Under the pieces are notes generated by a model. That model was given only the letters and a program-made list of their open reading frames with translations. It ran no database searches and was not told the origin of the DNA. The position numbers and the translations under genes are program-made. Source: Zymoseptoria tritici IPO323 (Eukaryota; Ascomycota; Dothideomycetes; Mycosphaerellales; Mycosphaerellaceae). Taken from it: 64,000 nucleotides of DNA. Of the stretch, positions 56,315 to 64,000 are shown piece after piece; position 1 is the first letter of the stretch, and each line of letters starts with the position of its first letter. The DNA lies in contig NC_018215.1 in the NCBI RefSeq assembly GCF_000219625.1, positions 558,001-622,000 on the forward strand, read 5' to 3'.

Positions 56315-57961
56315 ATGGCTTCCGCCTCCGCCCATCGCACTATGGCCGTGGTATTCGCATTCATCCTGTTGTGCCAGTCGGGTGCAGCTTGGTCCATCTC
56401 CAAGACCGTCCACAACCCTCCGCCGCAAGCTGTCATTGAGCCAAATATCACATTCAGCGAGGCAATGGCGAACGTTCAGCATCATATTCACAACATCGAA
56501 CGCATGCCTTCGTGTAAGAAGCTGGCTTCGAAGCACCTTGTTCACTCCTGCCAGTCCTACAACGGACAGAGCGACCACAGCACCGATGAGGCTTTGGACA
56601 CATTTCAGAAATTGTTCGCCATCCGCATGACATACTGCGAACTGTCTGACGCCCAGCAAGAGATGCCAGGCGTATGTCAGCCGCTCTTGGCTCCTGGTGT
56701 CGGCGTGCACGTCCCAAAAAAGCTCCTGGAGGATTGTCTCGGAGACCTCTTCGTCGGCAGCAGTCAATGGACAACATACACCTCAATCAAAACCAATGGC
56801 CTGGTCATGTGTCTCAGCATGCGTTCTGAGGCCGACAAGGAAGAGTCGCTTGAGTTCTACCGAGCGTTGCAGAATACCATGTTCAGTTTCGGCCAGGCCC
56901 TGGTCGTGCACAAAGACGACCTCGGATCGCTCAAAGCCGACTTTCACAACCTCAGCAGCGGCATGCGAGACTTTTACAACGACCTTCACACAGACAACGA
57001 AGTCATGAAATCTGAGATGCGAGCCTCGTGGTATTCTCTCCAGGACGACATGCAAGACATCAATTCCCACGTTGAGTCCCTCAAAGACACGATGGCCGCC
57101 GCCAATGCTGGTTTCCAAGACTATTCTTCTCACGTGGGCGCCGTCATCGAACAGACCACATCTCTCAGTGCTCAGTCCACCGTACAACACGCGGCTGAGT
57201 TGGAAAACATTCGTCATGACTTTGAACAATTTCGCGAACGCTTCGGTTTCCAGAATCAGCAACTGCTCGACGATTTCCACTCGAAAGTGTTCGCAGCTTT
57301 CCAGAGCGTCGATGTCGCCAACGACCGGACTAGCGATCTGGCCTCTCGCCTTGGCGAAATCTACGTCGGACTCGACGCCCCCCTTACGAAGATCGGTATT
57401 CTCAATACTCAAGCCGACAATCTGGTGCTCACTCAACAAGATCTTTCGGATAACATCGTCGAACTCAAGACGATCTCCCAGAGTACACTGGAACAGATGC
57501 AGACTGTCGAGAGCAGTGTGCGAGACATGGCGGGCTTTCTCGCCAAAACGATCGACCTTATCAAGGACAACTGGTTCCTGAACCTAGTCGTGAATTTTCT
57601 CAGTCAGCTCGGAACCTTTGTCCTTTGGAGCGGAAGCATATGCGTGACATGCTTTACCTTCTTCTGCTGCATCCTCGGCATGCCCTGGCCGATCGCCACT
57701 TTGGCTTCTCTCAGCTGTGGCGTGTTCATGGGAAGTATATTTACGTATGTGCACAGCCCAGTCACATTCGCGAAAAGCGTGCATCGGCAATTCCCGGACT
57801 TCTTCATCACAAAGGAGTTGAGTATCCTGGTGGTGGCGATGGGTGCCAGCGCTCTGACCTGGGGACTGATTTGGGCGTGGGACAAAGTCACAGGTCGTCG
57901 CGCACCAAAGGGAGTGTTGTTTGGCGAGGACAGCGAGGGTGGTTGGGAGAACAAGTACTGA
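56315..57961 (+). CDS. kar5: Nuclear fusion protein Kar5/Tht1 family
   Basis: Kar5/Tht1 (Brambleberry) proteins sit in the nuclear envelope near the spindle pole body and are required for nuclear fusion in karyogamy. Single exon, 548 residues. A signal peptide (MASASAHRTMAVVFAFILLC, residues 1-26) is followed by a lumenal Cys-containing domain with MPSCKKLASKHLVHSC, TYCELSDAQQEMPGVCQPLL and LLEDCLGDLFVGSSQWTTYT. A long helical, coiled-coil-like region covers about 185-415. Hydrophobic helices follow at about 420-480 (FLNLVVNFLSQLGTFVLWSG, ICVTCFTFFCCILGMPWPIA) and 503-524. The layout of signal peptide, Cys domain, coiled coil and C-terminal membrane helices matches Kar5. Sequence conservation in this family is low, so the call rests on architecture. 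Confidence 0.8.
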   Translation: MASASAHRTMAVVFAFILLCQSGAAWSISKTVHNPPPQAVIEPNITFSEAMANVQHHIHNIERMPSCKKLASKHLVHSCQSYNGQSDHSTDEALDTFQKLFAIRMTYCELSDAQQEMPGVCQPLLAPGVGVHVPKKLLEDCLGDLFVGSSQWTTYTSIKTNGLVMCLSMRSEADKEESLEFYRALQNTMFSFGQALVVHKDDLGSLKADFHNLSSGMRDFYNDLHTDNEVMKSEMRASWYSLQDDMQDINSHVESLKDTMAAANAGFQDYSSHVGAVIEQTTSLSAQSTVQHAAELENIRHDFEQFRERFGFQNQQLLDDFHSKVFAAFQSVDVANDRTSDLASRLGEIYVGLDAPLTKIGILNTQADNLVLTQQDLSDNIVELKTISQSTLEQMQTVESSVRDMAGFLAKTIDLIKDNWFLNLVVNFLSQLGTFVLWSGSICVTCFTFFCCILGMPWPIATLASLSCGVFMGSIFTYVHSPVTFAKSVHRQFPDFFITKELSILVVAMGASALTWGLIWAWDKVTGRRAPKGVLFGEDSEGGWENKY

Positions 57962-58589
57962 GCAGCCTCAGAAAAGAGCCGAGACAGATCAAGCCAGGGG
58001 CGGGGAGCGTGTGCTGAAATGGATCAGAGTGCGCAGATGTAAGATTTACGAGGCATGATATGGCATTATCAAGGTATACAGGCGATATCTTTAATGCCAA
58101 AGGGACGGCGGCAGGCGGGAAAAGGCGAGCAAGGCATTACAGCACGAGAAGGTATGGAATACGAAGGCATGATATCACGAACGAGCATGATTTACGATGG
58201 CATGCAGTGGAATAGAAAAAGCGACGAAGAACGATCGCATAGAGTCCTTTCTGCCATTAATTTCATATTTTACCTCGACATCATTCATCATCAAGCAGAC
58301 AAGATGAATCCTAGCAGACTATTATGGCATTCAGCAACAGCAATGACATTCCAGAAGCGATAGACGACGTCTTGATGTGACTGATATGTGACTCGACTTG
58401 AGAGAAATGCTTTTTGTATCGCAATGCCTTGTTCGTTAATCTCTCTCATGCTTACTCCACCGACGGCATCACAGTCTGCTCAGTAGTCCGCTGTCTGCAG
58501 AATCACTGCGACACCCTCAGCCCACACACCCATCATGCTCAACATCCTCAACATTCCCCTCCATGCATGCACTCATATGCTCCCTAAAT
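57962..58589. other. Intergenic region between convergent kar5 and SUP35
   Basis: About 0.6 kb, AT-richer than its neighbours around 58240-58350, presumably both 3' untranslated regions. No gene is seen. Confidence 0.5.
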
Positions 58590-60734
58590 TCAAGTACTCG
58601 GCGCCCCCGTCGCATCCGTAATCAACTTCGTAATCTTCCCAATGGCAATCGTCTGCCCCTGATCTCTCAACGTGAACCGTCCTAATTGCGGATAGTCCTC
58701 AAACTTCTCCACACACAAACTGCCCGCTTGACCGGTGACCTCCAACCGCGCGATGATATTCATACCCTGCTTCGCGAAGCCAGGAGGTTTCTTGCTCTTG
58801 CGGTTCGTCTTGGGCTCGAGTTTATGCAGCAGTTCGGTGAACGTCACCTCTTCCGTCGCGGAGTGCACGTGGATGACGCAGTTGAAACCAGCGGAGAGGA
58901 TGGACTTCAATTCCAGCAGGCGGATTTGCGCTTCAAAGGTGGTGACGCAGTGGACGGGACGCTTCGGGGAGCAGAGCACGAAGCCGGGGTAAATGTCTTC
59001 TTCTTCGGCGCCCTTGATGCGGAGGCGAATTTGTTCGCCGGAGGTGGCGTGGGCGATTTCTTCTTCGGACTCGCCGTACAAGGCGGAGATTTGGATTTCG
59101 GCCTTGTTGGGCATCATGAGGTATTTCTGGTCTTTCTTGATGAAGCCGGCTTCGATCTTGCCTTCGATCATGGTGCCCATGTCGCGGTATTTGGCGGAGA
59201 TGGGCATCATGAAGGGAGCCGAGAGCTTGCGTTCGAGAGCTTGCATGGAGTCGAGGAATTCGAGGAGCGACGGACCATCGTACCATGGGCAGAGATCTTT
59301 CGGAACGCGGTCTTTGATGCCCATGGTCTGTTGCGCCGCGACGGGCATAAACGTCAGGTCAGTCTTGGGGTTATAGCCGAGACCCTTCAAGAATTGGGTG
59401 AGCTTGGCGAGACACTCCTTGTATCGCTCCTCGGACCATTCCACGGTGATGTCGTCCATCTTGTTGACGACCACGATGAGCTTGTTGATGCCTTGTGTCT
59501 TGGCGAGGACGGCGTGCTCGCGAGTCTGACCTCCCTTTTCAAAACCGGTTTCGTACTCTCCCTTGCGGGCGGAAATGACAAGCACACCGACGTCGGCCTG
59601 AGATGCACCGGACAACATGTTGGGCACGAACGTCTTGTGCCCGGGTGCGTCAAGAATGGAGTATCGTCGTTTTTCGGTCTCGAAGAAACCACGTCCGACC
59701 TCGACAGTCTTTCCTTGTGCCCGCTCTTCCTTGGTCTGATCGAGAGCCCATGAAAGATACCATGACTCTCGGCCCATATCCTTTGCGTCTCGCTTGTATT
59801 TGTCCATTGTTCGCTCGTCCACCATGCCCGTTGCGTAGAGGATACTGCCTCCGAGTGTACTCTTTCCAGCATCGACGTGGCCCAGGAAGATGACGTTGAC
59901 GTGCTCTTTTCCGTACATTTCTGCCAAAGCCTCCTCATCAACCTCAGCAGCCTGGTCTGCCAGGACCTGATCCGCCTTTCTCTTCTCCTCGGCTTTGATG
60001 TCGGCGCGGGTGGGAGATGATCGACCGGACGGTGTCGGGGAGCTCGCACCACTGACCGCGGCGGTGGGTTCGCCCGTCTTCTCGATCGCCTTTGCTGCTG
60101 CGACCTTAGTACCAGCCTCAGGAGCATCTTTGCTGACAGCCTCCTTGGGTGCGGGTGCAGCCTTTGGTGTGGCTGCTGCGGGAGCACCTCCCAGTGAGAG
60201 AACCTTGGCTCCACCGGTCGCCTTCTCTACCTTGGGAGCAGCGGCACCTGTGTCGGCAGCGCTGAGAGACAGTGTCTTCACCGGAGCAGCAGCTCCGTTC
60301 GCTGCAGCAGGCTTAGCCGCCGCGGCGGTCGGAAGCGCCTCTCCTCGCTTTGCGATCATTGGTGCTTGCCGTGCCGCTGGAGGGACGTATGCCTGCTGTT
60401 GTGGCTGCTGATATTGGTTGTATCCCTGCTGGGCGTATTGTTGTTGTCCATAGCCTTGCTGCTGGTATTGTCCATACTGCTGGTATTGATTGTAGCCCTG
60501 TTGTTGGCCGTACTGTTGGTAGCCACCGCCGTACTGCTGACCATATCCGTATTGCTGGTATTGCTGGCCAGGGTTGAACGATTGTGCGCCGGGCGTGAAG
60601 GACTGAGCGCCGGGTACAAAGGTGCCACCTCGAGGCGCTCCTCCTTGCATGTTCATCTGCTGCTGAGTCTGGTTGGCGAGATCCTCATCGCGCATCTCGT
60701 CCTCCCACGACTCGGGCTGCTGTCCGTTGGCCAT
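58590..60734 (-). CDS. SUP35: Peptide chain release factor eRF3 (Sup35)
   Basis: Translational GTPase that works with eRF1 at stop codons in the cytosol. Single exon, 714 residues. MANGQQPESWEDEMRDEDLA opens the protein; the N-terminal QxxSWED is a PABP-binding-like motif. Residues 55-115 form a Gln/Tyr/Gly/Asn-rich prion-like tract with repeated QYGQQQGYNQYQQYGQYQQQ-type units. A charged Ala/Lys/Glu-rich M region reaches about 270. The EF1A-like GTPase begins at VNVIFLGHVDAGKSTLGG (G1, about 285), with DAPGHKTFV (G3) and VVNKMDD (G4), followed by two beta-barrel domains ending FTLRDQGQTIAIGKITKLI. Hbs1 is the main alternative; the N-terminal composition and C-terminus favour eRF3. It diverges from the Yrb30-type gene over 471 bp. 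Confidence 0.95.
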   Translation of the reverse strand: MANGQQPESWEDEMRDEDLANQTQQQMNMQGGAPRGGTFVPGAQSFTPGAQSFNPGQQYQQYGYGQQYGGGYQQYGQQQGYNQYQQYGQYQQQGYGQQQYAQQGYNQYQQPQQQAYVPPAARQAPMIAKRGEALPTAAAAKPAAANGAAAPVKTLSLSAADTGAAAPKVEKATGGAKVLSLGGAPAAATPKAAPAPKEAVSKDAPEAGTKVAAAKAIEKTGEPTAAVSGASSPTPSGRSSPTRADIKAEEKRKADQVLADQAAEVDEEALAEMYGKEHVNVIFLGHVDAGKSTLGGSILYATGMVDERTMDKYKRDAKDMGRESWYLSWALDQTKEERAQGKTVEVGRGFFETEKRRYSILDAPGHKTFVPNMLSGASQADVGVLVISARKGEYETGFEKGGQTREHAVLAKTQGINKLIVVVNKMDDITVEWSEERYKECLAKLTQFLKGLGYNPKTDLTFMPVAAQQTMGIKDRVPKDLCPWYDGPSLLEFLDSMQALERKLSAPFMMPISAKYRDMGTMIEGKIEAGFIKKDQKYLMMPNKAEIQISALYGESEEEIAHATSGEQIRLRIKGAEEEDIYPGFVLCSPKRPVHCVTTFEAQIRLLELKSILSAGFNCVIHVHSATEEVTFTELLHKLEPKTNRKSKKPPGFAKQGMNIIARLEVTGQAGSLCVEKFEDYPQLGRFTLRDQGQTIAIGKITKLITDATGAPST

Positions 60735-61205
60735 GTCTTAGATTGTGTTCGCCGGGAGACTTTGTTGTATGGTGCGTTCGTTCGCTGTGTCGTTCTCCTC
60801 AAGTCGTCCGAGGAAGTGAGATCTCTCGGTGTGTCGGACAACAGGCGGATATCGGTGTAGGAAAGAAAGGTGTGACGTTTTGGGCGGACATGTGCTCTCT
60901 GGGAATTCGATGCCCAAATTCTTAGCGTTGGTGGAGGGGCAGAAAGACGGGAAGAACCCTGCTCAGACGACTTATTAGTCAGACACGGTCCAGGATGTTT
61001 TGTTTGTCACAACTTCACGTTCAGAGACATCGAAGACAAAATCAAAGACACGGAATCAATAGGGAGAAATCAGAGCTGATCGACCATTCCTTCCTCGTCT
61101 TCCTTTGGTCTCAACGAAGGTAGGCAAAGTCAGCTTATTCACAACCTCAGCACCATCATCACCCTGCGCACCCCCATTTGCTTGACCTTCACATTCACCT
61201 CCAAC
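60735..61205. promoter_or_regulatory. Divergent promoter of SUP35 and the Yrb30-type gene
   Basis: A 471-bp region between two start codons. No strong TATA element or other defined site is seen. Confidence 0.5.
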
Positions 61206-63275
61206 ATGGACGAACTCCTGTCGAGAGTGACGCAGCAGGCGGTCCAGTACGCCATCCGATCAGGCATAACTATCACGACGGGATATGCCATCAAGTCGGC
61301 CGCTCGACTGTTGAAGGAGGCGCCGCGAGGAAAGGAGAGGGAGGAATTGATGGAGCTACAACTCCGTCTGGAGAGCAAGATCAAGGTAATTTCGCCATCC
61401 ATCGACATGATTGAATTGATCGCTGCGCGTGGCAACACTTCTCTCGAGTCCGCTGTCTCCCTCACCAAGGACATTCGCTATGAGCTTCAGAAGCTGGGCG
61501 TTCGCCTCAACGCAGCCGCAGAAGAGGAGGCCCTTCTCCGCCGAAAGAGCAGCAAGGCCAAGACACGCAATGAGACTGACCATGAACTGCGCGCAATCAT
61601 TGCGCAAGTCAAGCGCGTACTGAACCGCATCGAGGATGCTGTGCCACTGATCAATCTCGCCATCACGACTTCAGGTGTCAATCTGTCGACGCAATTATCC
61701 GGCAGCATCAGTCCGAGTAGATTGCTACAATCATCGACCTTTCTCACAGCAGCCGATCACAGCTACAACACCTCGCCCACGGATCGCCAGCAAGTAGGTC
61801 CTACATACATCCTGACCATGTACATGCTGTTCGCCGGGCATGTACGACCTGTCGATGAACACGGCGTGCGCGAGACCACTTGGAAGGAAGTCATTCACAA
61901 GGCGAGAGTGAAGTTGTGGAGGATCCCGATTGATCAGATGTATGCATTGCCAGGCGAGACTGATCAGCAAGATGCGCCAGTAAACATCATGCCCGGAGAA
62001 GCCAAAGCCTCGGAGTACGCCTATCAACTGGGTATCGTCGAGGATCTAGATGACGATAGGATGCACACATTCGAGGACGGCGAAGCTCAACCAGGATCTT
62101 TCGATGATGTCGCCAATGCGGGCATTCGAGATATTGTTCCCATTCACGAGATCTCCAAGATCTTTTACGCCGATACCGGAAAGATTCTGAACATCGGCAG
62201 CGATGGAGATGCATACAGCCCAGTGCTCCTCCTCAAACGAGACGTACACGCAGAGCCACCTCAAAAGATGCTTGACCGATCAGAGTCTCGTGCTTCCTTC
62301 TTCCCTGAAAATAGTGTTAACGGACACGAAGAAGAGCTCTCGGATCAGTTCCACATCGACGCACAGTTCGATCGCGAGTCAACACCAATCGCACACACAC
62401 AAGATCCGCCGCCCTTCGATTCCTCGTCTTGGCGTCTCCCACCCGATCTCGATCCCGAATGGATGGCCTTCGAGGTCTACACTGAAGACGCTTCGTCGTC
62501 CACCTCATCTCCGTCATCATCACCACCTACGTCGCGCCCTACCTCCTCGCATGAATCAGATCTGCACAACAGATTGACCGACCTCAGCCTCCACGAGTCG
62601 CCCAAGAAAATGTCGCAACCCACGATCAAGACATCACTCTCTCTTCTCGAACTCCTTCTCAAACTCACGGCCCTTCAACAATTCCAACAACAATCTCACC
62701 TCTCCATCCCGGACGAACTTCTCAACTTCTTCCTTTCCGACTCTGCCACAGCAGGCAGTGGAGCTGACAAGAACTTGCGCCAGAAGGTGCGCTTGGATGC
62801 AACGAGACGTGTCGGCTTCGACCCATACGACGAGAGTCCGGTGAAGCGGAGAACAGAGGAGTACATCGGTGGATTTCAAGACGGAGTGGAGAGTGCACAT
62901 GGATCGAGGCAAGGCACACCGGCAGGAAATGGCAATGGGGCAGACCACCTCGAAGCAGGTCAGGACCAAACATGGGAAGATCTCCTATCGCAACGGCTCT
63001 CAGCCAGTACCCGCGCATCCGCCAGTCCAGGCTCTGTGCGTCCAAGCATCGAGCGCATCGAGTCCGAGCGGAGAAGGAGATTTGGGCAGACGCCTGAGCG
63101 GAGTTCGCCTGCGAATATGCGAACGACGCCAAAGAGCGGTGGTCCGACATCAGCACATTTGGCTACACCGCCGAGTCTGGGCCCGACACCATCGAAGGGC
63201 AGAGCGCAAGTCTTGGGGAATGGGGAGAAGAAGGAGAGGATCGGAAGCCCGCTGAGAGGATCTGTAATTGAGTGA
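61206..63275 (+). CDS. Ran-GTP-binding protein, Yrb30 family
   Basis: Yrb30-type proteins bind Ran-GTP and modulate its GTPase cycle in nucleocytoplasmic transport. Single exon, 689 residues from the ATG at 61206 (MDELLSRVTQQAVQYAIRSG); the codon that would extend it upstream is TTG. The Ran-binding domain covers about residues 1-350: YAIKSAARLLKEAPRGKERE, AVPLINLAITTSGVNLSTQL, SPSRLLQSSTFLTAAD, VGPTYILTMYMLFAGHVRP, EVIHKARVKLWRIP and YAYQLGIVEDLDDDR. The segment SPVLLLKRDV ends it. A Ser/Pro-rich linker is followed by a Leu-rich helix (SLSLLELLLKLTALQQFQQQ) near 480 and a disordered C-terminus with TP/SP sites. Assignment is by the conserved N-terminal domain. Confidence 0.85.
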   Translation: MDELLSRVTQQAVQYAIRSGITITTGYAIKSAARLLKEAPRGKEREELMELQLRLESKIKVISPSIDMIELIAARGNTSLESAVSLTKDIRYELQKLGVRLNAAAEEEALLRRKSSKAKTRNETDHELRAIIAQVKRVLNRIEDAVPLINLAITTSGVNLSTQLSGSISPSRLLQSSTFLTAADHSYNTSPTDRQQVGPTYILTMYMLFAGHVRPVDEHGVRETTWKEVIHKARVKLWRIPIDQMYALPGETDQQDAPVNIMPGEAKASEYAYQLGIVEDLDDDRMHTFEDGEAQPGSFDDVANAGIRDIVPIHEISKIFYADTGKILNIGSDGDAYSPVLLLKRDVHAEPPQKMLDRSESRASFFPENSVNGHEEELSDQFHIDAQFDRESTPIAHTQDPPPFDSSSWRLPPDLDPEWMAFEVYTEDASSSTSSPSSSPPTSRPTSSHESDLHNRLTDLSLHESPKKMSQPTIKTSLSLLELLLKLTALQQFQQQSHLSIPDELLNFFLSDSATAGSGADKNLRQKVRLDATRRVGFDPYDESPVKRRTEEYIGGFQDGVESAHGSRQGTPAGNGNGADHLEAGQDQTWEDLLSQRLSASTRASASPGSVRPSIERIESERRRRFGQTPERSSPANMRTTPKSGGPTSAHLATPPSLGPTPSKGRAQVLGNGEKKERIGSPLRGSVIE

Positions 63276-63479
63276 TTGGTCAGAGAGGTCAGTCGACCGC
63301 CAAAGAAGCAGGGTGACGAGGTGCTCAGTGCTCTCGTCGCAAGGATCAAAATTGTGTGAATTATGGCGTCGTCAAGCATTCATAGCAACAGGAGTTTTGT
63401 TTCCTGCGTCAAGCATAGTTCTATACCCCTGAATTCGTACTGTATGTCTACCCGAACTTATGCTCAGCCTGATAAAAAA

Positions 63480-64000
63480 TCAAAGCTGCCGACGCTGCAA
63501 CGACTCCTTCGTCTCAATGAGTTCCCACGGCGCATCTGCCGTCGCCTTTCGAAGGGTGAAGGTGCGGTACTCGGCATTCTGCCAGGGTTGCCAAGTCGGT
63601 ACTTGTAGCGTCTCGGGAAGTTTAGAGCAGGCTAGCGCCACAGCAGGTGTCGGAGTGGTGGTCGACGGTCCTTGTATCGGCGATGGCGGAGTTGAAGGCG
63701 CATTGAGCGGCTTGGTGAGGTAATGGAGGAAGCCGCCTGTGTAGAATTGCCACCGGTCAGCACTCATGTCTGATCATCATTCTGATGTTCGGCTGAACCT
63801 TGGTGTACTCACCGTGCGAAACGACCACCACATCACCCTTGCCACTATCGTCCTTCCCAAACCACTCGCCCAGAAGCTCTCTCACTGTCCTCGCTCTCGC
63901 AAGTATGGTTTCCTTCTACGCACCCATACTTCCCGTCTTCAGCTGCCAGCCTTCTTTCAACGCGCTGAAATCGATGTTCTTTCCATCAAACACCTTCTCC
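63480..64000 (-). CDS. Histidine phosphatase (phosphoglycerate mutase-like), 5'-partial, with in-frame stop
   Basis: C-terminal part of a branch-1 histidine phosphatase; substrate unknown. The exon at 63813-64000 continues beyond the window and the last exon is 63480-63736; the 76-bp intron regenerates VVVVSHGGFLHYLTKPLN with the conserved SHGGFL (second catalytic His). Upstream, DFSALKEGWQLKTG and ETILARARTVRELLGEWFG match the family. Between them a TAG at 63916-63918 is in frame, at a position where relatives have a sense codon, and spacing to both sides is unchanged. Either the gene carries a nonsense mutation, the base is an error, or splicing removes it. The last 40 residues run WQPWQNAEYRTFTLRKATAD to a stop. 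It converges with the Yrb30-type gene. Confidence 0.6.

Noticed and set aside
58686..59753. 355-codon frame on the plus strand
   Set aside because: It lies opposite the highly biased codons of the SUP35 GTPase domain and shows no family resemblance.
1..64000. CRISPR arrays, bacterial operons, phage or virus genes
   Set aside because: No spaced palindromic repeats and no prokaryotic or viral gene sets; the window is ordinary fungal chromosome.

Overview
The window is nuclear DNA of a filamentous ascomycete (Pezizomycotina), probably a dothideomycete. The evidence is short introns (mostly 45-130 bp, GTRAGT-type donors, CTAAC/CTGAC branch sites), a Zn(II)2Cys6 regulator, an L-arabinitol 4-dehydrogenase, a fungal DUF3638 giant protein, and a GPI-anchored wall protein with PIR-type repeats. 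The class-level placement is an inference from gene content. Nineteen well supported protein genes are present, plus one small hypothetical gene and two unresolved reading frames. I found no rRNA, tRNA, CRISPR array or intact transposon. Exon coordinates were read by hand from splice signals and family alignment, with no transcript evidence.

Left part (1-16.4 kb): a 3'-truncated DUF3638/DUF3645 giant ATPase-like gene (minus strand), L-arabinitol 4-dehydrogenase (plus), the 9-1-1 clamp subunit Rad1 (minus), a three-exon OST5 subunit of oligosaccharyltransferase (minus), and the histone acetyltransferase Gcn5 (plus). Middle-left (17.5-33.2 kb): a Zn2Cys6 regulator, a lysine 2,3-aminomutase-type radical SAM enzyme with a probable mitochondrial presequence, a SYLF (Ysc84/SH3YL1) protein, a 114-residue hypothetical protein and a PPIL4-type cyclophilin-RRM protein, all on the minus strand, followed by the nucleoporin Nup85 (plus) from a 180-bp bidirectional promoter.

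From 33.2 to 37.5 kb lies the longest stretch without a recognisable gene. It is followed by a wall-protein gene (37.5-39.3 kb) in which each of five PIR-like repeats is split by an intron at the same place, with near-identical neighbouring introns. Then come an Ssu1-type sulfite/C4-dicarboxylate transporter, the Rab geranylgeranyltransferase alpha subunit, and a Cdc20-family meiotic APC/C activator (Ama1 type). The 5' half of the last gene is open in two frames for 1.15 kb. A Gfo/Idh/MocA oxidoreductase and a repeat-rich Ala/Lys/Thr/Ser protein follow.

Right part (54.7-64 kb): mitochondrial ribosomal protein uL6m, a Kar5/Tht1 nuclear-fusion protein, the release factor eRF3 (Sup35) with a Gln/Tyr/Gly-rich prion-like N-terminus, a Ran-binding Yrb30-type protein, and a 5'-truncated histidine-phosphatase gene with an in-frame stop.

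Most genes are unrelated housekeeping functions, and nothing behaves like a co-regulated metabolic cluster. Ama1, Kar5 and Rad1 together are compatible with a lineage that has or had a sexual cycle. The most interesting structures are the intron-split PIR repeat array and the dual-frame 5' half of the APC/C activator gene.
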